Of a stretch of DNA of 64,000 nt, positions 53,111-60,926 are shown one piece after another. The translations under genes and the position numbers were made by a program. The notes under the pieces were generated by a model. That model made no database searches and had not been told where the DNA came from. It saw only the letters and a program-made list of their open reading frames with translations. The stretch covers positions 124,001 through 188,000 of the forward strand of contig CAVSCJ010000007.1 of assembly GCA_963726435.1 (NCBI GenBank), written 5' to 3'. Origin of the DNA: PALSA-660 sp963726435. GTDB taxonomy: Bacteria; Actinomycetota; Coriobacteriia; Anaerosomatales; PALSA-660. Numbering within the stretch: the stretch's first letter is position 1; every line of letters begins with the position of its first letter.

Positions 53111-53196
53111 GCTAGCCGGGTAGTGAGAGTGGGCTGGTGGTACGCTGAGTCGAGGGATCTGGGGTGCTGCGCAGACCGCTGAATCACCAGTTGGAG
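53111..53196 (+). repeat. attC 3' part, 86-bp repeat copy B
   Basis: Same length and layout as copy A (49093). It ends in the core GTTGGAG (53190), one base from the complement of the next R'' CTCTAAC (53678), so it bounds the following acetyltransferase cassette. Its left core is degenerate. Confidence 0.6.
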
Positions 53197-53209
53197 CGAA
53201 TGGGATGAC

Positions 53210-53683
53210 GTGGCGGGTGTCGAGATACGAGCTGCCAGCGCTTCGGAGGCATGCGCGCTGACAGAGCTCGCGCAGGCAGCGAAGGCTCACTGGGGATACG
53301 AGCCGTCGCTGCTCGACCTGTGGGCCCCGCAACTCACTCTCACGCCGGACTACATCTGCGCTCATGATGTCTGGGTTGCGTCCATGGGGGATGGTGCCGT
53401 CGGATTCTACGCACTTGAGTCGCGCGACAGTGTCATGGAGTTGGAGCATCTGTGGGTGAATCCGCGCTGGATGGGGCAGGGGATCGGGCGCGCGCTGTTC
53501 GAGCACGCCGTCCTGCGAGCGCGGGCGGCATGCGCGGTGCAACTGCGTGTCGTGTCGGACCCGAACGCGGAGAGGTTCTACCTGCGGATGGGAGCGCGCC
53601 GCGTCGGTCAGCAGGAGTCGACGCCTAAGGGTCGACAGCTACCGGTGCTGCTGCTCGACCTTGCCGGTGGCCCATCGCTCTAA
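53210..53683 (+). CDS. GNAT acetyltransferase (cassette)
   Basis: A 157-residue GNAT. The acetyl-CoA site is LEHLWVNPRWMGQGIGRALF (Q/RxxGxG) and the end RVVSDPNAERFYLRMGARRV is the usual final strand-helix. The GTG start lies 13 bases after the R' core and the TAA stop is inside R'' of attC 3, a compact cassette. The substrate is unknown. Confidence 0.85.
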   Translation: MAGVEIRAASASEACALTELAQAAKAHWGYEPSLLDLWAPQLTLTPDYICAHDVWVASMGDGAVGFYALESRDSVMELEHLWVNPRWMGQGIGRALFEHAVLRARAACAVQLRVVSDPNAERFYLRMGARRVGQQESTPKGRQLPVLLLDLAGGPSL

Positions 53684-53775
53684 CACGCGCATCCAGCAGA
53701 CTCGGCGCTCGCAATGTAGACTCGGCTCGACAGCGGATCGCTGCGCCTCGCAGCTGATGCGCTACAACGTCAGGC
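53678..53775 (+). repeat. attC site 3
   Basis: R'' CTCTAAC, L'' GCGCATcCAGC, L' GCTGATGCGC, R' GTCAGGC (53769). The extra c is present. Length is 98 bases. Confidence 0.85.
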
Positions 53776-53798
53776 CGAACGACCAGGCAGGTTGCTGA

Positions 53799-54350
53799 GT
53801 GAGCATCCGAATCTCTAATCCAGATGAGACTCTGCGCGACGCGTTCCTGCGCATGCTCGACGACTACGATGCCCGTGATGCGCTCAACTCCGAGCGCTTC
53901 TCGAGTGCGCGTTCCGACTTCAGCGCATACGTAACGGGTCTGCGGGATGAGGAACGCGGACTTGGACTGGAAGACGGTTTCGTGCCCTGTTCTCATCGAT
54001 GGCTGCTGGATGAGCAGGGCGAGCTTGTTGCCATCGTGCGTGTCCGGCACAGCCTCGACCACCCGTTTCTGGCCGAGCAGGGCGGACATATCGGCTATGA
54101 CGTTCCCCCGTCATCGCGCGGGCGCGGCCATGGTAGCGCAGCTCTTCGAGCTGGATTGGCACGAGCGCACGAGCTTGGTCTGACGCGTGTGCTTGTGTGT
54201 GCTTCGGCGAACAACTCAGCGTCGTGCGCCGTGATCGAGAGTTGCGGCGGACTACTCGAGAGGGAACTCCATTCGGACCATTTCGGCTGCGTTGTCCGCC
54301 GGTACTGGATTGAGCTCTTGCCAACGGCGAGCAGCGGCGAGCCGGCCTAA
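53799..54350 (+). CDS. GNAT acetyltransferase, paralogue A (cassette)
   Basis: A 183-residue GNAT with GTG start. It shares an N-terminal RMLDDYDA, VPCSHRWLLDE, VVRVRHSLDHP-like and GGHIGYDVPPSSRGRG (acetyl-CoA loop) with the gene at 55852. The two are paralogues of the YjaB/DUF-type GNATs that often act on small amines. The TAA stop is inside R'' of attC 4. Confidence 0.85.
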   Translation: MSIRISNPDETLRDAFLRMLDDYDARDALNSERFSSARSDFSAYVTGLRDEERGLGLEDGFVPCSHRWLLDEQGELVAIVRVRHSLDHPFLAEQGGHIGYDVPPSSRGRGHGSAALRAGLARAHELGLTRVLVCASANNSASCAVIESCGGLLERELHSDHFGCVVRRYWIELLPTASSGEPA

Positions 54351-54432
54351 CAGGCGGATCAAGCTGGCGGCCAGGAGGTGTACGCTCTGAGAGAGGCGGA
54401 GAAGCCGCAGCTTATCCGCTAGCACGTTAGGC
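54345..54432 (+). repeat. attC site 4
   Basis: R'' GCCTAAC, L'' GCGGATcAAGCT, L' AGCTTATCCGC, R' GTTAGGC (54426). The extra c is at 54360. Length is 88 bases. Confidence 0.9.
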
Positions 54433-54469
54433 GGTCGCCGCCAAGCGGCGTTGAGTCGGGGAGGGCACG

Positions 54470-55735
54470 ATGAGGACGGCTAAGGCGGCACTGGCCATTC
54501 CAGCGGACCCAACTGTGTCGCCGGGTCCTGGGCGCCTCGTGTTCATAGACAACCTTCGCTACCTCATGGTGGTGTTGGTCGTCGTGTTCCACTCCGTGGC
54601 AGCGTACGCCGTCATCGCGTCGCATTGGCCGGTCCACGACACCACGGCCATCGCCGCGACCGTCATCCGCGAGTTCCTCGACGTGTTCTTGATGCCCGTG
54701 ATGTTCTTCGCTGCCGGCTACTTCGCGCTGCCCTCACTTCTCAAGCACGGTCAGCTGGAGTTCCTCAAGGACAAGGTGCGTCGGCTGCTCGTCCCATGGG
54801 CGCTCGCGGTCTTCGTCGTCCTGCCTCTCGTGCTCTACGGCAACCAGACAGCGACGGTCATTCGGCCTTTCCGGCGGTACTGGCTTACGTACGTGGCCAG
54901 CTTCCAGACGCGTCTCCGCCCCTCTGCGGTAACGGTGGGAATCACGACCCAGGCGGTCTACTGGTTCATCTCGCTGCTGTTCGCGTTCTTCGCCGGATTC
55001 GCGCTGATTCAGCTGATGAGAAGCCGGATGCGCGGCGGCGACACGGTTACCGATCACAGGCCGAATCCGGTTTGCTCCGTGTTCGGGGCGCTGGTCACCT
55101 TCGGGTTGGTGACCTCGGCCGCCTACTTCGCGCTCCTGCTCGTGGTCCCCGATTCGAGCTGGTTCACGCTCTCCGCGTTCCTCGAGTTCCAGGTGACGAG
55201 GCTGGTGCCTTTCGTCGGCTGTTTCGCGCTCGGCGTTTGGGCGCAATCGCACCGCTGGTTCGCCTATCGAAAACCGCTGGGTTCTCTCGCCGTCTGGGGC
55301 GCGGTCAGCGTGGTGCTCTCCGCGGCGTATCTCTGGTTCGGCCAGCCCATGTTCGCCGACGTGTCGGGGACCGCTCACTTCTCGGTCGGCTACCTGCTGG
55401 GCTTCGCCTTCCTGCGGTCGTTCCTGGTGTTGTCGCTGCTCGTCTTCCTCGTCTCGTTCGGCGTGGGCAACTGGGATCAGGCGAGCCGTGTCGACCGACA
55501 ACTAGCGTCGTCGTCGTACGACGTCTACTTGGTCCACTTCCTCATCGTGGTAGCGCTCCAGGAGGCGCTTGTGGAGTGGGTGGGCGGCCCGGTTGCGGCG
55601 AAGGCCGCGATCGTGTTCGTTGCCTCGCTCGGGCTTAGCGTCGCGATCAGCCGATGGATCCTTGCGCGGCACTCCCGCGCCTTCGCGGTCGCGATCCTGG
55701 CGCTGTTCGCGTTCTGCCTCGTTGTTCGTCCTTAG
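54470..55735 (+). CDS. Acyltransferase-3 family membrane protein (cassette)
   Basis: A 421-residue membrane protein with ten or more helices. The N-terminal FIDNLRYLMVVLVVVFHSVA with its catalytic-type His, and FLMPVMFFAAGYF, are typical of OafA/YrhL acyltransferase-3 enzymes that O-acylate surface sugars. The late SSYDVYLVHFLIV matches the family's last conserved helix. It is the longest gene of a clear single-gene cassette, and might alter surface glycans, for instance phage receptors; that is inference. Confidence 0.85.
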   Translation: MRTAKAALAIPADPTVSPGPGRLVFIDNLRYLMVVLVVVFHSVAAYAVIASHWPVHDTTAIAATVIREFLDVFLMPVMFFAAGYFALPSLLKHGQLEFLKDKVRRLLVPWALAVFVVLPLVLYGNQTATVIRPFRRYWLTYVASFQTRLRPSAVTVGITTQAVYWFISLLFAFFAGFALIQLMRSRMRGGDTVTDHRPNPVCSVFGALVTFGLVTSAAYFALLLVVPDSSWFTLSAFLEFQVTRLVPFVGCFALGVWAQSHRWFAYRKPLGSLAVWGAVSVVLSAAYLWFGQPMFADVSGTAHFSVGYLLGFAFLRSFLVLSLLVFLVSFGVGNWDQASRVDRQLASSSYDVYLVHFLIVVALQEALVEWVGGPVAAKAAIVFVASLGLSVAISRWILARHSRAFAVAILALFAFCLVVRP

Positions 55736-55750
55736 GGTGGAAGCCGCGCT

Positions 55751-55837
55751 GCCCAACAAGCGCTTCCATCTGACGGCCAGAAGCGCTAGCTTCGAAGTGA
55801 GGCGCAAGGCCGCAGCTGAAGCGCAACCACGTTAGGC
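55751..55837 (+). repeat. attC site 5
   Basis: R'' GCCCAAC, L'' GCGCTTcCATCT, L' AGCTGAAGCGC, R' GTTAGGC (55831). The extra c is present and one L pair is mismatched. Length is 87 bases. Confidence 0.87.
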
Positions 55838-55851
55838 CGACTGACATAGAG

Positions 55852-56397
55852 GTGAGCACGGGCATGCTGCGCGTCTCCCCACCTGATAAGGCGTACTCGG
55901 AAGCGTTCATTCGGATGTTGGATGACTACGCCGCGAATGATCCCGCGCCCGGGGAGCAATTCTCGGCTGGACGGCTCGACTTCGGAGCGTACGTCGCGAA
56001 GTTGCGCGACGAGGAGCGCGGCGTTGGGCTGCCGGACGGCTACGTGCCCTGCTCTCACCGTTGGCTGATCGACCGCGGGGAGATTGCGGGCGTCGTGCGC
56101 GTTCGGCACAGCATCGCTCACCCGCTACTGTCGCAAGAGGGCGGTCACATCGGATACGACATTCCGCCGTCGTGCAGGCGTCGCGGCAACGGGTTGGCCG
56201 CCCTCGTCGTCGGGCTGGACCATGCGAGTGAGCTTCGGCTTACCCGCGTACTACTGTGTGCGGCCGCGAGCAACACGCCGTCGCGCGCAATCATCGAAAG
56301 GTGTGGCGGGCGGCTCGAGAGCGAGCACTACTCGAGACGCCTCGGGTGCGCAGTCTGCCGATACTGGATCGACGTACCGCAATCCCCAGCGGCCTAA
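55852..56397 (+). CDS. GNAT acetyltransferase, paralogue B (cassette)
   Basis: A 181-residue GNAT; GTG 55852 or ATG 55864. It shares FIRMLDDYAA, RDEERGVGLPDGYVPCSHRW and GGHIGYDIPPSCRRRG with the gene at 53799, so the two cassettes carry related enzymes. The TAA stop lies in R'' GCCTAAC (56392), the left half of an attC that is then cut off by the IS110 element. Confidence 0.85.
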   Translation: MSTGMLRVSPPDKAYSEAFIRMLDDYAANDPAPGEQFSAGRLDFGAYVAKLRDEERGVGLPDGYVPCSHRWLIDRGEIAGVVRVRHSIAHPLLSQEGGHIGYDIPPSCRRRGNGLAALVVGLDHASELRLTRVLLCAAASNTPSRAIIERCGGRLESEHYSRRLGCAVCRYWIDVPQSPAA

Positions 56398-56408
56398 CAA
56401 GCGCATCA
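56392..56408 (+). repeat. attC left half, interrupted
   Basis: R'' GCCTAAC followed by L''-like AAGCGCATCA. It matches the left end of other attC sites, but the complementary L' is missing; IS110-type sequence follows. Confidence 0.75.
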
Positions 56409-56429
56409 TTAGTGTCACTCTGCCCCCGT

Positions 56430-56640
56430 CGGGATGCCTGACGTTCGTCAGGTAGCCTCGGTCTCGACGGCGGGGTGACCCGAATCGGATCTGTCGCCTT
56501 CATGGCTGACTTTCAGGTGTTATGTCCCCTGCCGCCGGGAACCGAGGGGTCGTCGTCGTGACCTGATAGGAGCCTGGCCTAGAGGCCCCAGCTAAGGCGT
56601 GTCCGCCGACGATCCCCGAGCTCGGATGCCTCCGACGGAA
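56430..56640 (+). ncRNA. Possible IS110 bridge RNA region
   Basis: The noncoding left end contains several potential hairpins, such as CCTGACGTTCGTCAGG near 56437 and paired C/G-rich blocks around 56525-56640. IS110 elements encode a bridge RNA here that base-pairs to target and donor DNA. I could not map its loops to the attC target. Confidence 0.35.
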
Positions 56641-56650
56641 GGGGACGGTC

Positions 56651-57742
56651 ATGATCGTAGTCGGGATAGACCCGCACATGAAGACCCACACGGCGGTCGC
56701 CGTCGATGCGGTTACGGGCGTGAGCATCGCCGAGAGGACCGTCACCTGTGACGGTACCGGGCACGACGAGCTGCTCGCCTGGGCGAGGGGTCTGGATGCG
56801 GATCGCCGCTTCGCTATCGAGGACTGCCGACACGTTTCGGGAAGGCTCGAGCGCCACCTGCTCCCAAGGGGAGAGCGGGTGGTGCGTGTGCCGCCCAAGA
56901 TGATGGCAGGGGCGCGTTCCTCAGCACGCACCTACGGCAAGTCGGACCCGATCGACGCGGCGTGCGTGGCTCGCGCCGCGCTGCGTGAGCCCGATCTGCC
57001 AGAAGCTGTGCTGACGGGTCCCGAACACGACGTGCGCCTGCTCTCCGACCACCGCGACGACCTCGTTGACGAGCGCAAACGCATCCAGAAGCGCCTGAGG
57101 TGGAACTGCCACGACCTCGAGGTGGGACTCGAGCTGCCGCCGAGGGTGCTGGACCGCTACGTGTGGCTGGACCGGCTGGAGGCGGCGCTGCGCGCATTGC
57201 CGCAGACCATGCGCCGGCGTGTCGCGCTCGACCAGCTCTCGCGCTGTCGCGAACTCACGAGAGAGATCCGCTCGCTCGAACGCGAGATCCGCGGGCTCAT
57301 GCGTGACCTCGCACCCGACCTGCTCGCCATCCCGGGCTGCTCGGCCCTTTGCGCCGCCCAGCTCGTCGGGCAGACCGCGGGGGCCTCGCGCTTCAGAAGC
57401 GAGTCCGCCTTCGCGATGCACACGGGATGCGCACCGCTGCCGGTGTCCTCGGGCAAGTCGACGCGCCACCGCCTCAATCGATGCGGAAACCGACGCCTCA
57501 ACTCCACGATCCACATGATCGCGGTAACCCAGGCCAGGATGCACCCGCCTGCGATCGCCTACATGGAGCGCAAACAGGCCGAGGGGATGAGCTACCGAGA
57601 GGCACTGCGCTGCCTCAAGCGACACATCGCCCGGGTGGTCTTCAAGACGATGCAGCGAGCGGAGCACCTGCAGGCGGGGGAGGTCGATATCGGCAACCTT
57701 CCGCCCAAGTTCTATCGCCGTTGCCGTGTAGGATTGACATAG
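56651..57742 (+). CDS. IS110-family transposase (DEDD)
   Basis: A complete 363-residue transposase. The N-terminal RuvC-like DEDD domain shows VVGIDPHMKTH, RRFAIEDCRHV and KSDPIDAACVARAAL. The C-terminal Tnp20 domain has LLAIPGCSALCAAQLVGQT and the serine-bearing SGKSTRHRLNRCGNRRLN. A helical region (about 150-230) links them. All catalytic positions appear intact, so it may still be active. Confidence 0.95.
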   Translation: MIVVGIDPHMKTHTAVAVDAVTGVSIAERTVTCDGTGHDELLAWARGLDADRRFAIEDCRHVSGRLERHLLPRGERVVRVPPKMMAGARSSARTYGKSDPIDAACVARAALREPDLPEAVLTGPEHDVRLLSDHRDDLVDERKRIQKRLRWNCHDLEVGLELPPRVLDRYVWLDRLEAALRALPQTMRRRVALDQLSRCRELTREIRSLEREIRGLMRDLAPDLLAIPGCSALCAAQLVGQTAGASRFRSESAFAMHTGCAPLPVSSGKSTRHRLNRCGNRRLNSTIHMIAVTQARMHPPAIAYMERKQAEGMSYREALRCLKRHIARVVFKTMQRAEHLQAGEVDIGNLPPKFYRRCRVGLT

Positions 57743-57755
57743 GAGCAACACCTGA

Positions 57756-57792
57756 CGCGCTTCGCTCGCAGGTTATCCGTAAGCCGTTAGCC
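57756..57792 (+). repeat. attC right half, interrupted
   Basis: L'-like CGCAGGTTATCCG, then R' GTTAGCC (57786). R' is the exact complement of R'' GGCTAAC at 59204, so it is the left boundary of the following cassette. L' does not match the L'' left of the IS (56392), so the two halves come from different sites. Confidence 0.7.
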
Positions 57793-57805
57793 AGAGGGGG
57801 GACGC

Positions 57806-58528
57806 ATGGGGATTCTCTACCCTGCGATGAAACGTTGTCCGGAATGCGGGCAAATTGCCGTAGCACCGGATTACTTCCACGATGGTGACTACTGCTTCCC
57901 AAGTCACGGTGGTTGCGGCCACCATTTCCCCAATTTGACCATCACAGCAGACGGCCTCACGAAGGGGATGGCACTTGACCCCTACAAACACCCCGGCTCC
58001 GGCTATTCCTTCTTTGGCGGGTTGGTTCACGAGCTCAAGTACTACACCACTCTGTCCAACGCACAGAAACGCGCCCTAGTCCATAAGGCCGTTGTCGAGA
58101 TCGGGAGACGGGGGGCCGTCGAGACCCTGGTCGGGAACGCCAGGAACTTGCTAGTTGTTCCAGCACCATCTTCTAAGCACAGGACTGTTCAGCACGTGTA
58201 TGAGATAGCCAGGGGCGTAGCTGGCTCGCGGTATCAGTACCTTGAGGCTCTAGTGAAGTCCACGAGTACTGAGTCAAAGACCATGACGCACGGCGGCAAG
58301 TACCAGAGAGGGGACTTCCGCTGCAACTACCTCTTGAATGGTTACTCAGTTCTCATTGTTGATGATACGTATGGAGAAGGCGCAACTCTGGAGGCTTGCA
58401 TAGACGTGCTGCGCACATCAAAGGCCGACGACGTCTACTTCCTGTCACTCTGCAAAAACATGGGCGGCGGTATCAAACAGTCGGACGCGAACCCAGGCAT
58501 CATCTTCGATGACGATGTCCCGTTCTGA
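57806..58528 (+). CDS. Phosphoribosyltransferase-fold protein with N-terminal zinc ribbon (cassette)
   Basis: A 240-residue protein with GGGGGG before ATG. The N-terminus has KRCPECGQIAV and PSHGGCGHHF, a small Cys/His metal site. The PRTase part carries the PRPP loop SVLIVDDTYGEGATLEACID after a LLVVPAPSSKHRT strand, as in ComF-like proteins. Base composition is clearly lower in GC than the chromosome. It shares a cassette with a SLOG protein, which points to nucleotide signalling or DNA uptake/defence. The role is inference. Confidence 0.7.
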   Translation: MGILYPAMKRCPECGQIAVAPDYFHDGDYCFPSHGGCGHHFPNLTITADGLTKGMALDPYKHPGSGYSFFGGLVHELKYYTTLSNAQKRALVHKAVVEIGRRGAVETLVGNARNLLVVPAPSSKHRTVQHVYEIARGVAGSRYQYLEALVKSTSTESKTMTHGGKYQRGDFRCNYLLNGYSVLIVDDTYGEGATLEACIDVLRTSKADDVYFLSLCKNMGGGIKQSDANPGIIFDDDVPF

Positions 58529-58558
58529 TTCGTCACGGCTCTAGTAGCGGGAGCAACA

Positions 58559-59191
58559 ATGGCTGTTGTGTTCATCAGCGGGTCAAGAACGATTCCGTAC
58601 CTGCCAGCAGAGGTCCAGGCAAGAGTCGACAACATGATCGACAACGGGCTGCACATCGTTGTCGGAGACTCAGAGCGAGGCGTGGACAATCTGATCGTGT
58701 CGTACCTCTACGATCGCGGCTACATCAACGTCTCCATCTACTCGGTCCACTCCAAGAGCAGAATTGGGCGGCTGCTGCCGGATTGGTCATTCCAGCGGAT
58801 TGCTCCCGACATCCTCGCTCGACAGGACAAGAACGGGAACACCACGAATCGTCGCGAGCTCGAAACGTACAAAGACAGGGCCATGTGCGATGTGTGCAAC
58901 TTCGCTCTCGTGATATGGCAGGACACCTACACGAACCCTAGATTCGGGCAGACATCGGTCAGCGCAGGCAGTCTCAGGAATGCAGTCCAGCTCTTGCTCG
59001 CCGGGAAGCCTGTCACCATGTACCACAGGAGCGAAGGCGACATGCTTGAGGAGGACTTCACACATCGCGAATTCAGATCGATCTCCGCATTGGAGGAGTT
59101 CGTGAAGAGTCTGGACGGCATCGTGCAGGCGAGGTTCTCGAAGATGCTGAAGGACGAGTCGAAAATGGAGCAGCAGCATTTGGACCTCTGA
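58559..59191 (+). CDS. SLOG-family nucleotide-binding protein (cassette)
   Basis: A 210-residue Rossmann-like protein of the SLOG superfamily (DprA/LOG relatives). Motifs are VFISGSRTI at the N-terminus, VVGDSERGVDNLIVSYLYDRGY and FALVIWQDTYTNPRFGQTS, then LLAGKPVTMYHRSE. SLOG proteins bind or process nucleotide ligands, often in conflict systems. The gene starts 30 bases after the PRTase gene and ends 12 bases before attC 7, so the pair is the full cassette cargo. GC is low relative to the chromosome. Confidence 0.72.
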   Translation: MAVVFISGSRTIPYLPAEVQARVDNMIDNGLHIVVGDSERGVDNLIVSYLYDRGYINVSIYSVHSKSRIGRLLPDWSFQRIAPDILARQDKNGNTTNRRELETYKDRAMCDVCNFALVIWQDTYTNPRFGQTSVSAGSLRNAVQLLLAGKPVTMYHRSEGDMLEEDFTHREFRSISALEEFVKSLDGIVQARFSKMLKDESKMEQQHLDL

Positions 59192-59203
59192 TGTTGGGGC
59201 CCT

Positions 59204-59263
59204 GGCTAACAATGAGATCGAGCGGCCTCACTGCGTTCGCCGCTCATCTCAAACACGTTAGGT
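59204..59263 (+). repeat. attC site 7 (60-bp type)
   Basis: R'' GGCTAAC, L'' GAGATcGAGCGGC, L' GCCGCTCATCTC, R' GTTAGGT (59257). The extra c is at 59219. Nearly identical to the site at 61504. Confidence 0.95.
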
Positions 59264-59337
59264 GCGACGTTCGCCCTGGCGTACACGAGGCTTGTGACAG
59301 GGTAGTATCCTTGTCGCAGCCCAGATGGAGGGAATGC

Positions 59338-59550
59338 ATGTCGGTTTCACTGCTGATTGAACTGGAGCAGGAGAATGACGGCCGCTGGATTGCGGAGGTC
59401 GCCGATCTTCCTGGCGTCTTGGCATACGGCTCGACTCACGACGAAGCCATCGCACACGTTCAGGCACTCGCCCTCAGAGTGATCGCTGACCGCCTTGAGA
59501 ACGAAGAGGCCGGGCGCGAGTATCTCAGCATCTCCTTCAACGCCGCGTGA
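59338..59550 (+). CDS. hicB: HicB antitoxin (cassette)
   Basis: A 70-residue HicB with the partial RNase H fold: VSLLIELEQENDGRWIAEVADLPG, shown here as its core VADLPGVLAYGSTHDEAI, and LRVIADRLENE. It lacks a C-terminal HTH, as in the short HicB class. The stop overlaps the hicA GTG (GTGA). The order hicB-hicA is the reverse of the classic operon but common in cassettes. Confidence 0.88.
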   Translation: MSVSLLIELEQENDGRWIAEVADLPGVLAYGSTHDEAIAHVQALALRVIADRLENEEAGREYLSISFNAA

Positions 59551-59759
59551 GTGACTGGCCAAGCAGCAGCGCGAAGAAGGTTCTCGCCGCACTGCTCCGA
59601 ATCGGATGGACGGTCAAACGCCAGACAGGTTCCCATCGCGTCCTTAGCCGCCCCGGTTGGTCCGACTTTGTCTTCGCATTCCACGATCGGGAACCGATCG
59701 GCCCGCGGATGCTCGCCCGAATCGCAAAACACACTGGCCTCACACCAGACGACTTGTAG
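59547..59759 (+). CDS. hicA: HicA mRNA interferase toxin (cassette)
   Basis: A 70-residue dsRBD-fold toxin. The catalytic His lies in KRQTGSHRVLSRPG, preceded by the helix SAKKVLAALLRIGWTV. LARIAKHTGLTPDDL is the usual C-terminal helix. The cassette is bounded by GTTAGGT (59257) and ACCTAAC (59774), an exact match. HicBA pairs are known stabilising cargo of chromosomal integrons. Confidence 0.92.
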   Translation: MSDWPSSSAKKVLAALLRIGWTVKRQTGSHRVLSRPGWSDFVFAFHDREPIGPRMLARIAKHTGLTPDDL

Positions 59760-59773
59760 CAGGCCTTGCGCGC

Positions 59774-59884
59774 ACCTAACCAGCGCGTCAAGTCGGACGG
59801 CGCGCCCTGGGAGCTAGAATCGAAGGGCCGGGCGGCGAAAAGCGCGCCGCCGCTTACGCGCAACACCGTTAGCCAGACAGGGGA
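59774..59884 (+). repeat. attC site 8 (~100-bp type)
   Basis: R'' ACCTAAC, L'' GCGCGTcAAG, L' CTTACGCGC, R' GTTAGCC (59878). The long internal stem GGACGGCGCGCC pairs with the GGCGCGCCGCC-like 3' part. Length is 111 bases. Confidence 0.94.
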
Positions 59885-59908
59885 CTGCGAGCGAGGGAGG
59901 AGAACGAA

Positions 59909-60301
59909 GTGTCACTGCAATCATGTCGTGAATGCGGGAAGGACGTTTCCACGGAGGCGGCAGCGTGTCCGTACTGCGGGGCTGCAGCACCGACGCGGGA
60001 GAAGTCCGGCGACTGGGTACCATGTCCCAACTGCGGCAGCTCGAATACACGCAGGATCGGGCCCGGCATCATGGGTTTCGCGTCGCTGGTGATGGGCAGT
60101 TGTCTGCTGTGGATTCCCGTCGTGGGTTGGGTCCTCGGACCAATCATGATTCTGGTGGCCGTAGCGTTCTGGGTTTCCGCTCTGATTCCGCGAGGCAAGA
60201 TCTCGTTCCAATGCCAATCGTGCAAGAAGTGGTTCACTGTGCCCAAAGCTGACTTGATCAAGCCCTCGCAGGAAGCCTCCGCGATTGACGCGGGGGACTG
60301 A
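59909..60301 (+). CDS. Zinc-ribbon membrane protein (cassette)
   Basis: A 130-residue protein with GTG start. An N-terminal zinc ribbon (CRECGKDVSTEAAACPYCG), a second CPNCGSSNTRR half-site, two membrane helices (about 55-95, GFASLVMGSCLLWIPVVGWV) and a last CQSCKKWFTVP pair make up the whole protein. It is bounded by GTTAGCC and GGCTAAC, an exact cassette match. The function is unknown. Confidence 0.75.
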   Translation: MSLQSCRECGKDVSTEAAACPYCGAAAPTREKSGDWVPCPNCGSSNTRRIGPGIMGFASLVMGSCLLWIPVVGWVLGPIMILVAVAFWVSALIPRGKISFQCQSCKKWFTVPKADLIKPSQEASAIDAGD

Positions 60302-60408
60302 CGGACGTCTCATCTCTCGCGCTGCCAAGCGGTGCCCCGGGCTCCCCGGCCGCTTAGCGAGACGATATGGGAACGCCAGATTGGGCGAACATCGGCTCAG
60401 CCGCTGCT

Positions 60409-60509
60409 GGCTAACAACGGCGTCAAGTCGGACGGCGCGCCCTGAGAGCTAGAATCGAAGGGCCGGGCGGCGAAAGGCGCGCCGCCGCTTACGCCGAACA
60501 CCGTTAGCA
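60409..60509 (+). repeat. attC site 9 (~100-bp type)
   Basis: R'' GGCTAAC and R' GTTAGCA (60503) around L'' GGCGTcAAG and L' CTTACGCC. The interior is almost identical to sites 59774 and 61730. Confidence 0.94.
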
Positions 60510-60631
60510 CCACCCTCGCAATTCCGGCTCGCTCGCATGTGGGGTGCTGACCTCGCGATTCAGGCTCGGCGACTCATGTGCTTCATGTATCATTCGCGTG
60601 GCCGCAAGTGACCTGCTACGGAAGGACTTCG

Positions 60632-60841
60632 ATGAACACGGCAAACCCCAACGGACGCGAGCTTTGGCAAATGATGCTCGAGACCGATCCCGGCCTCACC
60701 GATGGTGATTCGCGCACGTACTGGAAGATGAACGCGGCGATCCAGGCGGTCGCAAGCAGCATCGACGCGTCGTCGGACGCGGTGCGCGAGGTCCTCGGCA
60801 ACTACGATCCAGCAACCGATGAACTGGATCCTGGTGAGTAG
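60632..60841 (+). CDS. Small hypothetical protein (cassette)
   Basis: A 69-residue acidic protein, ATG 60632 with GAAGGAC upstream. It reads NPNGRELWQMMLETDPGLTD, then a helical SSIDASSDAVREVLGNYDPA. No family is recognised. It shares its cassette with the lipoprotein gene downstream. Confidence 0.5.
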   Translation: MNTANPNGRELWQMMLETDPGLTDGDSRTYWKMNAAIQAVASSIDASSDAVREVLGNYDPATDELDPGE

Positions 60842-60926
60842 ACTGCGCGAACGCGTACGGCCGGTTCTTGGCAGTCCGTGCCCGGCCATCAGCGGAAATG
60901 CCATCTGCGCCTGAGGAGCGGACAAA

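Larger units (their letters stand above)
56409..57755 (+). mobile_element. IS110-family insertion sequence inside an attC
   Basis: The element has about 240 noncoding bases before the transposase and only about 13 after, the layout of IS110 (not IS1111), where the left noncoding end encodes the bridge RNA. No terminal inverted repeats are evident, as is normal for IS110. Exact ends are uncertain: the left junction lies just after L'' of one attC and the right one just before an L'-R' half. Insertion of IS110/IS1111 elements into attC sites is known from other integrons. Confidence 0.75.
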
